From Streptomyces marispadix (GTDB lineage Bacteria; Actinomycetota; Actinomycetes; Streptomycetales; Streptomycetaceae): 64,000 nt of DNA. Shown piece after piece: positions 25,850 to 35,376 of the stretch. Each line of letters opens with the position of its first letter. The first letter of the stretch is position 1. A program made the position numbers and the translations under genes. The notes under the pieces were generated by a model. It was given only the letters and a program-made list of their open reading frames with translations. It ran no database searches and was not told the DNA's origin. The DNA lies in NCBI RefSeq assembly GCF_022524345.1, contig NZ_JAKWJU010000002.1:5060501-5124500 (forward strand), read 5' to 3'.

Positions 25850-26680
25850 ATGTCAGACGCTCCCCATGGAAGCGCTGACCGTCGCGGCAAGAGCCACAGG
25901 GCGGCAGCAGCGGCGGATGTAGTGGACCAGGCCTCGACCCACGCGACTCTGGAAGGGCGGCTCGGGTACGAACTCGAGCCCGCCCTTCTGGTGCGTGCGC
26001 TGACGCACCGTTCGTACGCGTACGAGAACGGCGGTCTGCCTACCAACGAACGCCTCGAATTCCTCGGCGACTCCGTCCTCGGTCTCGTCGTCACCGACAC
26101 GCTCTACCGCCTGCACCCCGACCTCCCGGAAGGGCAGCTCGCGAAGCTGCGCGCCGCCGTGGTCAACTCCCGCGCCCTCGCCAAGGTCGCCCGGGGCCTG
26201 GACCTGGGGGCCTTCATCCGGCTCGGCCGGGGCGAGGAGGGCACGGGCGGCAGGGACAAGGCCTCGATCCTGGCCGACACCCTGGAGGCCGTGATCGGCG
26301 CCGTCTATCTCGACAAGGGACTCGAGGCGGCGGGCGAACTCATCCACCGGCTCTTCGACCCGCTCATCGAGCAGTCCTCCAATCTGGGCGCCGGCCTGGA
26401 CTGGAAGACCAGCCTTCAGGAACTCACCGCCGCCGAGGGCCTGGGCGTCCCGGAGTATCTGGTGACGGAGACGGGCCCCGACCACGAGAAGATCTTCACG
26501 GCTGCCGCCCGCGTCGGTGGTGTCGCGTACGGCACCGGCACCGGCCGCAGCAAGAAGGAAGCGGAACAGCAGGCGGCGGAGACGGCCTGGCGGGCGATCC
26601 GCGAGGCCGCGGACGCCGCCGCGTCGCCCGGGAACGACGCCTCGGGCGCCTCGACGGACGCCACGGCCTCCTCGTCGTAG
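25850..26680 (+). CDS. rnc: Ribonuclease III
   Basis: RNase III cleaves double-stranded RNA in rRNA and mRNA processing; in Streptomyces the gene is also known as absB because mutants lose antibiotic production. The 276-residue protein has the signature [40 protein letters not shown] with the second catalytic acid, and a C-terminal dsRNA-binding domain ([16 protein letters not shown] ... [19 protein letters not shown]). A Ser/Ala/Asp tail of about 25 residues follows. I chose the ATG at 25850; GTG at 25838 would add four residues. Confidence 0.96.
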   Translation: MSDAPHGSADRRGKSHRAAAAADVVDQASTHATLEGRLGYELEPALLVRALTHRSYAYENGGLPTNERLEFLGDSVLGLVVTDTLYRLHPDLPEGQLAKLRAAVVNSRALAKVARGLDLGAFIRLGRGEEGTGGRDKASILADTLEAVIGAVYLDKGLEAAGELIHRLFDPLIEQSSNLGAGLDWKTSLQELTAAEGLGVPEYLVTETGPDHEKIFTAAARVGGVAYGTGTGRSKKEAEQQAAETAWRAIREAADAAASPGNDASGASTDATASSS

Positions 26681-26707
26681 GAACGGCGGCGTCGCAGGAC
26701 CGCCCGC

Positions 26708-26745
26708 AGGACCCCCGACTCTCAGGACCCCCGACTCTCAGGACC
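26708..26745. repeat. Short direct repeat between rnc and mutM
   Basis: AGGACCCCCGACTCTC occurs twice in tandem and begins a third time (AGGACC). The rest of the 195-base gap shows no feature. Confidence 0.8.
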
Positions 26746-26875
26746 GACTGCCCGCGGGACCGCCGGCGTCGCATGGGACCGAAGACGTCGCCGCCCGGTC
26801 CCGTCCCCCTGAGGCGCGACCCTTCGGAACACCCGGCGCGCCCGCCGCCGGGGCCCGCCCACGTGAGGAGAAGCC

Positions 26876-27793
26876 GTGCCCGAGCTGCCAGAGGTCGAAG
26901 TGGTCCGCCGCGGGCTGGAGCGCTGGGCGAGCGGCCGTACGATCGCGGACGTCCAGGTCCTCCACCCCAGGTCCGTACGGCGGCACACCCCCGGCGCGGA
27001 GGACTTCGCCGCGAGGCTGCGCGGCCATCGCTTCGGACCCGCACGGCGGCGCGGAAAGTACCTGTGGCTGCCGCTCGACCCCGGCTTCTGCGTGCTGGCC
27101 CACCTCGGCATGAGCGGCCAGCTCCTCATCCAGCCCGCCGGCGCCCCCGACGAGAAGCATCTGCGCATCCGCGTCACCTTCGACGACACCGAAGGCGGCG
27201 AGCTGCGCTTCGTCGACCAGCGGACCTTCGGCGGGCTCTCCGTACACCCCGAGTCCGTGGCACCCGGCGCGGGCGCGCTCCCCGACGTGATCGCCCACAT
27301 CGCCCGCGATCCGCTGGACCCGCTCTTCGACGAGGGGGCGTTCCACTCGGCGCTGCGCCGTCGCCGTACGACGATCAAGCGGGCCCTGCTCGACCAGTCG
27401 CTGATCAGCGGAGTGGGCAACATCTACGCCGACGAGGCCCTGTGGCGCGCCAGACTGCACTACGAGCGCCCCACCGCGTCGCTGACCCGCCCCCGCACCA
27501 CGGAGCTGCTCGGCCATGTACGCGACGTGATGAACGCGGCGCTGGCCGCCGGAGGCACCAGCTTCGACAGCCTCTACGTCAACGTCAACGGGGAGTCCGG
27601 CTACTTCGAGCGGTCACTCGACGCATACGGGCGCGAGGACGAGCCCTGCCGGCGCTGCGGCACCCTGATGCGCCGCCGCCCGTGGATGAACCGCTCCAGC
27701 TACTTCTGCCCGACATGCCAGCGCCCGCCGCGCCCGCGGTCCACGGTGTCCGTGGCGCCGGGGCGGGCGGGCAAGCCGGCCGTCTCTCAGTAG
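26876..27793 (+). CDS. mutM: Formamidopyrimidine-DNA glycosylase
   Basis: MutM/Fpg removes 8-oxoguanine and ring-opened purines. The 305-residue protein begins [17 protein letters not shown], so the catalytic Pro (residue 1 after Met removal) and Glu are present. The H2TH region [18 protein letters not shown] and the C-terminal zinc finger [24 protein letters not shown] are intact. It starts at GTG behind GAGGAGAAGCC. Its 3' end overlaps the convergent CAP-domain gene by seven bases. Confidence 0.96.
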   Translation: MPELPEVEVVRRGLERWASGRTIADVQVLHPRSVRRHTPGAEDFAARLRGHRFGPARRRGKYLWLPLDPGFCVLAHLGMSGQLLIQPAGAPDEKHLRIRVTFDDTEGGELRFVDQRTFGGLSVHPESVAPGAGALPDVIAHIARDPLDPLFDEGAFHSALRRRRTTIKRALLDQSLISGVGNIYADEALWRARLHYERPTASLTRPRTTELLGHVRDVMNAALAAGGTSFDSLYVNVNGESGYFERSLDAYGREDEPCRRCGTLMRRRPWMNRSSYFCPTCQRPPRPRSTVSVAPGRAGKPAVSQ

Positions 27794-28749
27794 CCGAAGT
27801 CCTGCGTCCACCAGGGGCCGTCGTCGTCGATGTACTCACCGACGCCCATGGTCCGGTACTCGCAGTTGAGGATGTTCGCCCGGTGCGACGGGCTGGCCAT
27901 CCAGTCCTCCACCACGCTCTCCGGGCTCTCCTGACCGCGGGCGATGTTCTCGCCGCCCAGGTCGAGGATGCCGAGGTCCTCGGCACGGTCCCAGGGGCTG
28001 GAACCGTCGGGCGCCAGATGGCTGAAGAAGCCCTCGATCGCCATCTCGCGGCTGAAGTCCCCAGCCAGGTCAGAGAGTTCCTTGCTGGCCTTGAGGGGCT
28101 TGCAGCCCACGTCCTCGCGCTCGTCGTTGACCAGCGCCAGTACGTCGGCCTCGTCGCGGGTGGTCTTGCCCACCGGACGGGAGGCACCCTGGGAGTTGCC
28201 CGCGCCGGAACCCTGGGCCTTGCCCTTGCCGGAGCCGTTGTCCGAACCGCCTCCGCTGCCCTGGCCGTTGCCCGCGCCGGAACCCTGGTTGTTCCCGTCG
28301 CTCTGGCCGTCCCCGGGGGCGGGACGCTGCGAGTCGTTGCCGCCGCCCGGCTCCGACGGCTGCGAGGAACCCGGGTCCTGATTGCCGGGACGGGAGGTGT
28401 CCGGCGGTACGTTGCCGCCCTGCGAGCCTCCGTCGCCGATCGGGTCCTCCGAACCGCCCTCAGGCGCGGGCACGTTCGGCTTTGACGACTGGTCGGGAGG
28501 ACCACCGGCCTCGACGTCGCTGTACTGAGTCCCGGCAGTACCTCCGGGCTGGGGAACCACTGTGGAGGCGACGGCCACCGCACCCATTGCCATCGCCGCG
28601 GACGCTCCCAGGAGTCCCGCCCGTGCCGAGAACCCGCCCCGCTGAGGAGTGGGGGGGATCGGCCTGCGGTGCGAGCCGCGCTGCCGAGCCGCCATGTCGT
28701 AGGTGACGACCGGCTCGGGAGCGTGGGAAACACGTCTGTGACGGCCCAT
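27787..28749 (-). CDS. CAP (SCP/PR1) domain exported protein
   Basis: A 320-residue protein with a basic N-terminus ([11 protein letters not shown]), one hydrophobic segment ([24 protein letters not shown], about residues 43-66) acting as signal or anchor, a 120-residue Gly/Ser/Pro/Asn linker with [16 protein letters not shown] repeats, and a C-terminal CAP domain (about 200-320). The CAP signatures [44 protein letters not shown] and the final WWTQDFGY are clear. Bacterial CAP proteins are secreted; their role is largely unknown. The ATG has GAGGAC upstream. It is divergent from the acylphosphatase gene. Confidence 0.92.
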   Translation of the reverse strand: MGRHRRVSHAPEPVVTYDMAARQRGSHRRPIPPTPQRGGFSARAGLLGASAAMAMGAVAVASTVVPQPGGTAGTQYSDVEAGGPPDQSSKPNVPAPEGGSEDPIGDGGSQGGNVPPDTSRPGNQDPGSSQPSEPGGGNDSQRPAPGDGQSDGNNQGSGAGNGQGSGGGSDNGSGKGKAQGSGAGNSQGASRPVGKTTRDEADVLALVNDEREDVGCKPLKASKELSDLAGDFSREMAIEGFFSHLAPDGSSPWDRAEDLGILDLGGENIARGQESPESVVEDWMASPSHRANILNCEYRTMGVGEYIDDDGPWWTQDFGY

Positions 28750-28844
28750 CTCAGAAAGTCCTCACATGTTCGGCTTTCGAAGCCTCCCCCGAACGGGTGA
28801 AGCTTGTTGCGCGGGACTTTACGGCATGACAGAGGGGGCGCATG

Positions 28845-28873
28845 TGCCGACCGAGGAAATGTCCGGATAGCGT
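28845..28873 (+). promoter_or_regulatory. Promoter of the acylphosphatase gene (leaderless)
   Basis: TGCCGA, 17 bases, TAGCGT; only 6 bases separate the -10 from the ATG, so the message should start at the AUG. Confidence 0.6.
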
Positions 28874-28879
28874 GCGGCC

Positions 28880-29200
28880 ATGACTTCGGGTAATACGAAG
28901 CCGGGTGACAATAACGCGTCAGCAGTCCCCGCGCGCATGACGGCCTGGGTGCGCGGCCGGGTCCAGGGGGTCGGCTTCCGCTGGTTCACGCGGGCCGCCG
29001 CTCTGCGTATCGGCGGACTCGAGGGCTTCGCCGTGAACCTCGGCGACGGACGGGTCCAAGTGGTCGCCGAGGGACGGCGCCCGCAGTGCGAACAGCTCCT
29101 GGAGTGGCTGCGATCCGGCGACACGCCCGGGCAGGTCGACGGCGTCACGGAGATCTGGGACCGGCCGCGTGGCGGCTACAACGGCTTCGCCATTCGATGA
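28880..29200 (+). CDS. acyP: Acylphosphatase
   Basis: A 106-residue protein whose core is [22 protein letters not shown], containing the catalytic Arg in VQGVGFR, followed by [17 protein letters not shown] with the catalytic Asn. It hydrolyses acyl phosphates in small-molecule or regulatory roles. About 19 non-conserved residues precede the domain. The ATG is supported by the immediately upstream -10. Confidence 0.93.
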   Translation: MTSGNTKPGDNNASAVPARMTAWVRGRVQGVGFRWFTRAAALRIGGLEGFAVNLGDGRVQVVAEGRRPQCEQLLEWLRSGDTPGQVDGVTEIWDRPRGGYNGFAIR

Positions 29201-29504
29201 TCCAAACCGGTTGCCATTCGGGGCTGACCATGCAAGGCTGCCGCCACGAGTGGTTGAGAGTGATCTTCACGCCCCCTGCGGGCCGCCGTCTCCGGCGTTC
29301 GAGCGCCGTCGAGCAAGGGCCGCCCAGGGCCGCGGGGTGTGATCGTGTTGACCGTCAAACCTTTTGGTGAGAAGCTTGAAGTCCCCCGCAACCGGACTGA
29401 TTGCTCCGGAAAAACAAGTTCAGAAGTGGTACAGCGGGCGCGATTTTTTCCCTCACGACCAGCCACCACTCGGGTTGGTCACTCAGTGTGGAGGACCATC
29501 GATC
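29201..29504. other. Gap between acylphosphatase and the 70-residue coiled-coil gene
   Basis: About 300 bases, noticeably less GC-rich than the surroundings after 29340 (AAACC, AAAAACAAG, TTTTTT stretches), consistent with a promoter region for the downstream gene. TTGACC at 29348 has no clear partner -10. No RNA gene or repeat was identified. Confidence 0.4.
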
Positions 29505-29717
29505 ATGGCAAAGGCGCTTCTCGGTTACGTCGGCGGCTCCGACCCCCGAGTCCTCGCCGAGATGCGACGGCTTCAGCAGCGTGTCCAGGACCTGGAATCC
29601 GAACTCGTACGGATGCAGGCCGAGAACGACGCTCTGTCCGCCGCCGCACGGCATCAGGACTCGATGCTCGAAGGAATCGACATCGACGTACACCAGGCAG
29701 AGCCTGCGCTGACCTGA
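29505..29717 (+). CDS. Small conserved coiled-coil protein (70 residues)
   Basis: MAKALLGYVGGSDPRVLAEMRRLQQRVQDLESELVRMQAENDALSAAARHQDSML. From residue 18 it is a continuous leucine/methionine heptad coiled coil followed by an acidic tail. The start is an ATG behind GTGGAGGACC. The sequence and position upstream of smc look familiar from other streptomycetes. No DNA-binding motif; function unknown. A dimeric adaptor or scaffold is the most that can be inferred. Confidence 0.85.
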   Translation: MAKALLGYVGGSDPRVLAEMRRLQQRVQDLESELVRMQAENDALSAAARHQDSMLEGIDIDVHQAEPALT

Positions 29718-29985
29718 CTCGACCCGCTCCCGGGCCGGGCCTTGCGTACAGGCTGCCGCTCATGAAATCCGCGAGGGACGCTTCGGCGTCCCTTCGTTGT
29801 TTCCAGGTCCTCAGTATCCAGGTCTTCCGGGTGGCCTCTTCCTCCACCACCTCGTGTGCTGTGGGCAGTTGGCGCGCGCTTACCGACTGATGTGCCCATG
29901 GCCTGACGCGGTGAAACCGAATGGAACCGGCGGGAGTTCGCCGCGCTCGGTGCCCGTCCCGGACAGGTGCGGGCGGCAAGTGGAC

Positions 29986-29991
29986 TAGAGT
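29986..29991 (+). promoter_or_regulatory. -10 box of smc (leaderless)
   Basis: TAGAGT is followed by 8 bases and then the GTG start codon. There is no ribosome site, so a leaderless smc message is likely. Confidence 0.5.
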
Positions 29992-29999
29992 CCGACGGC

Positions 30000-32900
30000 G
30001 TGCATCTGAAGAGCCTGACACTGCGGGGATTCAAGTCCTTCGCCTCCGCCACGACGCTGCGTTTCGAGCCCGGCATCACCTGCGTCGTGGGTCCCAACGG
30101 CTCCGGCAAGTCGAACGTCGTGGACGCCCTGTCGTGGGTGATGGGGGAGCAGGGCGCCAAGTCGCTGCGCGGCGGCAAGATGGAGGACGTCATCTTCGCC
30201 GGTACGACCGGGCGTCCGCCGCTCGGCCGTGCCGAGGTCTCCCTCACCATCGACAACGCCGACGGCGCCCTGCCCATCGACTACTCCGAGGTCACCATCA
30301 CGCGGATCATGTTCCGCAACGGGGGCAGCGAGTACCAGATCAACGGCGACACCTGCCGGCTGCTGGACATCCAGGAGCTGCTGTCGGACTCCGGGATCGG
30401 CCGCGAGATGCACGTCATCGTCGGGCAGGGCCAGCTCGACGGCGTACTGCACGCCGACCCCAACGGGCGGCGTGCCTTCATCGAGGAGGCCGCCGGAGTC
30501 CTCAAGCACCGTAAGCGCAAGGAGAAGGCGCTGCGGAAGCTGGACGCGATGCAGGCCAACCTCGCCCGCGTGCAGGACCTCACCGACGAGCTGCGGCGCC
30601 AGCTCAAGCCGCTCGGCAGGCAGGCCGCCGTCGCGCGCAAGGCGCAGGTCATCCAGGCCGACCTGCGGGACGCCAGGCTGCGGCTCCTCGCGGACGACCT
30701 GGTGACGCTGAAGGAGGCCCTGAAGTCGGAGATCGAGGACGAGGCCGCGCTGAAGGAGCGCAAGGACGCCGTCGAGGCACGGCTGAAGGACGCGCTGCGC
30801 CGCGAGGCCGACCTGGAGCACCAGGTACGGATGCTGACGCCGCGTCTGGAGCGGGCGCAGCAGACGTGGTACGAGCTTTCGCAGCTCGCGGAGCGGGTGC
30901 GCGGCACCATCGGACTCGCGGACCAGCGCGTACAGCATGCGGCGGCCGAGCCGGTCGAGGAGCGGCGCGGACGCGACCCGGAGGACATGGAGCGCGAGGC
31001 CGTACGCATCCGTGAGCAGGAGGCGGAGCTGGAGGCCGCGCTGGAGGCGGCCGAGCGGGCGCTGGACGACACCGTCTCGCACCGGGCCGAGCTGGAGCGG
31101 CAGTTGCAAGAGGAGGAGCGGCGCCTCAAGGACGCCGCCCGCGCCATCGCCGATCGCCGCGAGGGCCTTGCGAGGCTGCACGGACAGGTCAACGCCGCCC
31201 GCAGCAGGGCCGCTTCGGCGCAGTCCGAGATCGACCGGCTGGCCACGGCGAGGGACGAGGCGCAGGAGCGTGCCGCCGCGGCGCAGCAGGAGTACGAGAG
31301 TCTCCAGGCAGAGGTCGAGGGGCTGGACGAGGACGATACGCAGCTCGCGGAGCAGCACGAGGCCGCCAAGCGTGAACTGGCCGACGCGGAGGCCGCGCTC
31401 TCCGCGGCGCGTGAAGCCGTCACCACTGTCGAACGGGAGCGTGCGGCGACCTCCGCACGCCATGACGCGCTCGCCCTGGGCCTGCGCCGTAAGGACGGCA
31501 CGGGCGCGCTGCTGTCGGCGGGCGAGGCGCTGAGCGGGCTGCTGGGCCCCGCTGCCGAACTGCTCAGCGTCACCCCGGGGTTCGAGGTTCCCGTGGCGGC
31601 GGCACTGGGCGCCGCCGCCGACGCCGTGGCCGTGGCGGACACCTCGTCGGCCGCGGACGCGCTGCGGCTGCTGCGCAAGCACGACGCGGGCCGGGCAGCG
31701 CTGCTGCTGGGCTCCGCCGCCTCCGGGCCGGGGGAGGAGCCCTCCGGGTCCGCACACGGCGGCGACGGCGGGCCGACCCCGGCCGCACATCTGGTGACCG
31801 CCCCGGCCGAGCTGATGCCGGCCGTACGAAGACTGCTGCGGGACATGGTGGTCGTCAGAACGCTGGAGGACGCCGAGCAGGCCGTCGCCGACCGGCCCGG
31901 CACGGTGGCCGTGACCGCCGAAGGCGACGTACTCGGGGCCCACTTCGCGCACGGCGGCTCGGCCGGAGCGCCCAGCCTCCTGGAGGCGCAGGCGTCGGTG
32001 GACGAGGCCGCCGCGGAGCTGGAGGAACTGGCGTCCCGGCACACGGAGTTGAGCGAGCAGCAGGAGCAGGCGGCGGCACGGCGCCGTGAATGCGCGGCAC
32101 TCGTCGAGGAGTTGGGGAAGCGGCGCAGCGCGGCCGACAAGGAGAAGTCGCAGATCGCCGGGCGCCTCGGCACGCTGGGCGGGCAGGCGCGTGGGGCGGC
32201 CGGCGAGGCCGAACGCACGGCCGCCGCGGTGGCGAAGGCCGAGGCCGCTCTGGTACGGGCGAACGAGGAGGCCGGGGAGCTGGCGGAGCGCCTGTCGGTG
32301 GCCGAGGAGGCGCAGCAGGACGAGGACGTCGAGCCCGACACCTCCCTGCGCGACCGGCTCTCCGCCGACGGCGCCAACGCGCGGCAGACCGAGATGGAGG
32401 CCCGCCTCCAGGTGCGTACGCACGAGGAGCGGGTCAAGTCGCTGGCGGGGCGGGCGGATTCGCTCGACCGTGCGGCGCGTGCGGAGCGTGAGGCGCGGGC
32501 CCGTGCGGAGCGGCGGCGCGCCCGTATGAGGCACGAGGCGGAGGTCGCCGGGGCGGTGGCCTCCGGTGCGCGGCAGCTTCTCGCACATGTAGAGGCGTCC
32601 CTGGAGCGTGCACAGGAGGAGCGCGAGTCGGCGGCCCAGGCCAAGAGCGAACGTGAGCGCGCGCTGACCGCCGAACGCAACGAGGGCCGCGAACTCAAGG
32701 ACGAACTCGACAAGTTGACCGACTCGATGCACCGGGGCGAGGTGCTGGGCGCCGAGAAGCGCATGCGGGTCGAGCAGTTGGAGACCAAGGCGCTGGAGGA
32801 GCTGGGCGTCGAGCCCGCGGGGCTGATCGGCGACTACGGTCCCGACCAGCTCGTACCGCCGTCCCCGCCCGCCGAGGGCGAGGAGCTGCCGGAGGATCCG

Positions 32901-33578
32901 GAGCATCCGCGCAACAAGCCGGTGCCGTTCGTACGGGCGGAGCAGGAGAAGCGGCTGAAGGCGGCCGAGCGCGCCTATCAGAAGCTGGGGAAGATCAACC
33001 CGCTGGCGCTGGAGGAGTTCGCGGCGCTGGAGGAGCGCCACCAGTTCCTCAGCGAGCAGTTGGAGGACCTGAAGAAGACGCGCGCCGACCTCCTACAGGT
33101 CGTGAAGGAGGTCGACGAGCGGGTCGAGCAGGTCTTCACCGAGGCGTACTACGACACGGCCCGGGAGTTCGAGGGCGTCTTCTCGCGCCTCTTCCCCGGC
33201 GGCGAGGGCCGCCTCGTGCTGACCGACCCGGAGAACATGCTCACCACGGGCGTGGACGTCGAGGCCCGGCCTCCGGGCAAGAAGGTCAAGCGGCTCTCGC
33301 TGCTCTCCGGCGGAGAGCGTTCGCTGACGGCGGTGGCGCTGCTGGTGTCGATCTTCAAGGCGCGCCCCAGCCCCTTCTACGTGATGGACGAGGTCGAGGC
33401 GGCGCTGGACGACACCAACCTCCAGCGGCTGATCGGTCTGATCGAGGAGCTGAAGGACAGTTCGCAGCTCATCGTGATCACTCATCAGAAGCGCACGATG
33501 GAAGTCGCCGACGCGCTCTACGGCGTCTCCATGCAGGGCGACGGCGTGACGAAGGTCATCAGCCAGCGGCTGAGTTGA
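30000..33578 (+). CDS. smc: Chromosome segregation ATPase SMC
   Basis: A 1192-residue SMC protein, the core of the condensin that compacts and segregates chromosomes. It begins VHLKSLTLRGFKSFASATTLRFEPG, with Walker A GPNGSGKS at residues 31-38. Long coiled coils flank a hinge around residues 505-665, which here carries a Gly/Ser-rich surface insert (GPGEEPSGSAHGGDGG). The C-terminal head has LSLLSGGERSLTAVALL (ABC signature) and FYVMDEVEAALDDTN (Walker B). The GTG start at 30000 is preferred over the upstream frame because of the -10 box and conservation. The ScpAB partners are not in this window. Confidence 0.97.
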   Translation: MHLKSLTLRGFKSFASATTLRFEPGITCVVGPNGSGKSNVVDALSWVMGEQGAKSLRGGKMEDVIFAGTTGRPPLGRAEVSLTIDNADGALPIDYSEVTITRIMFRNGGSEYQINGDTCRLLDIQELLSDSGIGREMHVIVGQGQLDGVLHADPNGRRAFIEEAAGVLKHRKRKEKALRKLDAMQANLARVQDLTDELRRQLKPLGRQAAVARKAQVIQADLRDARLRLLADDLVTLKEALKSEIEDEAALKERKDAVEARLKDALRREADLEHQVRMLTPRLERAQQTWYELSQLAERVRGTIGLADQRVQHAAAEPVEERRGRDPEDMEREAVRIREQEAELEAALEAAERALDDTVSHRAELERQLQEEERRLKDAARAIADRREGLARLHGQVNAARSRAASAQSEIDRLATARDEAQERAAAAQQEYESLQAEVEGLDEDDTQLAEQHEAAKRELADAEAALSAAREAVTTVERERAATSARHDALALGLRRKDGTGALLSAGEALSGLLGPAAELLSVTPGFEVPVAAALGAAADAVAVADTSSAADALRLLRKHDAGRAALLLGSAASGPGEEPSGSAHGGDGGPTPAAHLVTAPAELMPAVRRLLRDMVVVRTLEDAEQAVADRPGTVAVTAEGDVLGAHFAHGGSAGAPSLLEAQASVDEAAAELEELASRHTELSEQQEQAAARRRECAALVEELGKRRSAADKEKSQIAGRLGTLGGQARGAAGEAERTAAAVAKAEAALVRANEEAGELAERLSVAEEAQQDEDVEPDTSLRDRLSADGANARQTEMEARLQVRTHEERVKSLAGRADSLDRAARAEREARARAERRRARMRHEAEVAGAVASGARQLLAHVEASLERAQEERESAAQAKSERERALTAERNEGRELKDELDKLTDSMHRGEVLGAEKRMRVEQLETKALEELGVEPAGLIGDYGPDQLVPPSPPAEGEELPEDPEHPRNKPVPFVRAEQEKRLKAAERAYQKLGKINPLALEEFAALEERHQFLSEQLEDLKKTRADLLQVVKEVDERVEQVFTEAYYDTAREFEGVFSRLFPGGEGRLVLTDPENMLTTGVDVEARPPGKKVKRLSLLSGGERSLTAVALLVSIFKARPSPFYVMDEVEAALDDTNLQRLIGLIEELKDSSQLIVITHQKRTMEVADALYGVSMQGDGVTKVISQRLS

Positions 33579-33649
33579 GCCCCGGCCTGCGGCTCCGTAG
33601 GTCCCAACGGGGCGCAGGGCACCCTCTCTTCACACTTTGAACGAGTACG

Positions 33650-33667
33650 TGACAGTCGTAACTGTCA
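33650..33667. promoter_or_regulatory. Palindromic operator candidate upstream of glcP
   Basis: TGACAGT-cgta-ACTGTCA, perfect 7-bp arms, 20 bases before the -35 box. Suitable for a dimeric regulator. Confidence 0.5.
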
Positions 33668-33686
33668 TTCATTCAGTCTGGACCTA

Positions 33687-33714
33687 TTGACTTCGATACT
33701 TAAAGTCATAGTCT
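33687..33714 (+). promoter_or_regulatory. glcP promoter with embedded inverted repeat
   Basis: TTGACT, 16 bases, TAGTCT, a near-consensus vegetative promoter. TGACTT (33688-33693) and AAGTCA (33703-33708) form an inverted repeat that overlaps the -35 and spacer, a position where a bound protein would block polymerase. The predicted leader is about 100 bases. Confidence 0.6.
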
Positions 33715-33823
33715 CTGCAACGTCACTTTTACCTTCAAGCTGTGGCGCATGCAGTGTGCGTGCACGCCTCGGAGGCGACACAGTCCCGAACCCGGTCCCC
33801 ACGCCGGGCACGCAGGAGAGACC

Positions 33824-35248
33824 TTGACGAGCACCTCACCATCGGCGCCCCCGGCGGAGAGCGGTCACACCGCCCCGCTCGGACGTGTCGTCTTCATCGC
33901 AGCATCGGCCGCCATGGGCGGCTTCCTCTTCGGCTACGACAGCTCCGTGATCAACGGCGCGGTCGAGGCGGTACGCGGCAGGTTCGACGCCGGCTCCGCC
34001 ATGCTGGCCCAGGTGATCGCCGCCGCACTCATCGGCAGCGCGATAGGCGCCGCACTCGCCGGACGCATCGCCGACCGCATCGGCCGCATCCGCGTCATGC
34101 AGATCGCCGCCGTGATCTTCACGGTGAGCGCCGTCGGCTCGGCACTGCCGTTCGCGCTGTGGGATCTCGCGCTGTGGCGCGTCCTCGGCGGGGTCGCCAT
34201 CGGCATGGCCTCCGTGATCGGGCCCGCATACATCGCCGAGGTGTCGCCGCCCGCGTACCGCGGACGTCTCGCCTCCTTCCAGCAGGCCGCTATCGTCACC
34301 GGCATCGCCGTCTCCCAGCTCGTCAACTTCGCGATCCTCACGCTCGCCGACGGCGACCAGCGCGGGAACCTGGCCGGTCTCGAGGCGTGGCAGTGGATGC
34401 TCGGGATCATGGTGGTCCCGTCGATCGCCTACTTCCTGCTCTCCTTCGTGATCCCCGAGTCGCCGCGCTTCCTGATCTCCGTCGGGAAGCACGCCAGGGC
34501 CCGGGAGGTGCTCCGGGGCGTCGAGGGCGACCACGAGCGCATCGACGACCGGCTCGCCGAGATCGAGCACGGCATGCGCACCGAGCACAAGTCGACGTTC
34601 AAGGACCTGCTCGGCGGGCGCTTCGGCTTCCTGCCCATCATCTGGGTCGGCATCGGGCTGTCGGTCTTCCAGCAGCTCGTCGGCATCAACGTCGTCTTCT
34701 ACTACTCCTCGACGCTGTGGCAGTCCGTGGGGATCAACCCCGAGAGCTCGTTCTTCTACTCCTTCACGACCTCGATCGTGAACATCATCGGCACCGTCAT
34801 CGCGATGCTGCTCGTCGACAAGATCGGCCGCAAGCCGCTCGGGTTCATCGGCTCCGCCGGGATGACCGTCTCGCTCGCGCTCGTGGCCTGGGCGTTCTCG
34901 GCCGTACGGGGCTCGGGCAAGAACGTGTCGCTGCCGGACACCCAGGGCACCGTGGCGCTCGTCGGGGCCCACACCTTCACGCTCTTCTTCGCGCTCTCGT
35001 GGGGCGTCGTCGTATGGGTGCTGCTCGGTGAGATCTTCCCCAACAAGCTGCGTGCCGCCGGGCTCGGCGTCGCCGCTGCCGCCCAGTGGATCGCGAACTG
35101 GGTCATCACCGCCAGCTTCCCGAGCCTGTCGGACTGGAACCTGTCCGGCACCTATGTGATCTACACGGTCTTCGCCCTGCTCTCGATCCCGTTCCTGCTC
35201 AAGTGGGTGCCGGAACCGAAGGGCAAGGCGTTGGAGGAGATGGGCTAA
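33824..35248 (+). CDS. glcP: Glucose permease of the major facilitator superfamily
   Basis: A 474-residue, 12-helix MFS sugar:proton symporter. The N-terminus VVFIAASAAMGGFLFGYDSSVINGAV and the motifs GRIADRIGRIRVMQIAA, PESPRFLI and VDKIGRKPLG are those of the sugar porter family, and the sequence is very close to what I recall of Streptomyces GlcP, the main glucose importer. The start is TTG behind AGGAGAG. An earlier in-frame start would add an uncharged leader without homology. GlcP supply determines glucose kinase-dependent carbon repression in Streptomyces. Regulation is suggested by the palindromes around its promoter. Confidence 0.94.
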   Translation: MTSTSPSAPPAESGHTAPLGRVVFIAASAAMGGFLFGYDSSVINGAVEAVRGRFDAGSAMLAQVIAAALIGSAIGAALAGRIADRIGRIRVMQIAAVIFTVSAVGSALPFALWDLALWRVLGGVAIGMASVIGPAYIAEVSPPAYRGRLASFQQAAIVTGIAVSQLVNFAILTLADGDQRGNLAGLEAWQWMLGIMVVPSIAYFLLSFVIPESPRFLISVGKHARAREVLRGVEGDHERIDDRLAEIEHGMRTEHKSTFKDLLGGRFGFLPIIWVGIGLSVFQQLVGINVVFYYSSTLWQSVGINPESSFFYSFTTSIVNIIGTVIAMLLVDKIGRKPLGFIGSAGMTVSLALVAWAFSAVRGSGKNVSLPDTQGTVALVGAHTFTLFFALSWGVVVWVLLGEIFPNKLRAAGLGVAAAAQWIANWVITASFPSLSDWNLSGTYVIYTVFALLSIPFLLKWVPEPKGKALEEMG

Positions 35249-35361
35249 CCGACCCCCGCCGCCCACTCCTTGGCACGGTCGCCGCCCCGGTCCCCCTCCA
35301 CTACGGGCCGGGGCGGCGGCGCGTGCGGGGGCGGCGTACCGGTGCAGGGTTGACGGTGGCG

Positions 35362-35367
35362 GATACT
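35362..35367 (+). promoter_or_regulatory. -10 box of ftsY
   Basis: GATACT lies 9 bases before the ATG, giving a leaderless or nearly leaderless transcript. TTGACG lies too close (6 bases) to serve as its -35. Confidence 0.35.
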
Positions 35368-35376
35368 GGACGGGCT

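Noticed and set aside
29985..33041. A minus-strand open frame of more than 1000 codons opposite smc
   Set aside because: In a GC-rich genome the strand opposite a long coding region often stays open. The protein is Leu/Arg/Gln-rich with no domain, and smc is certain.
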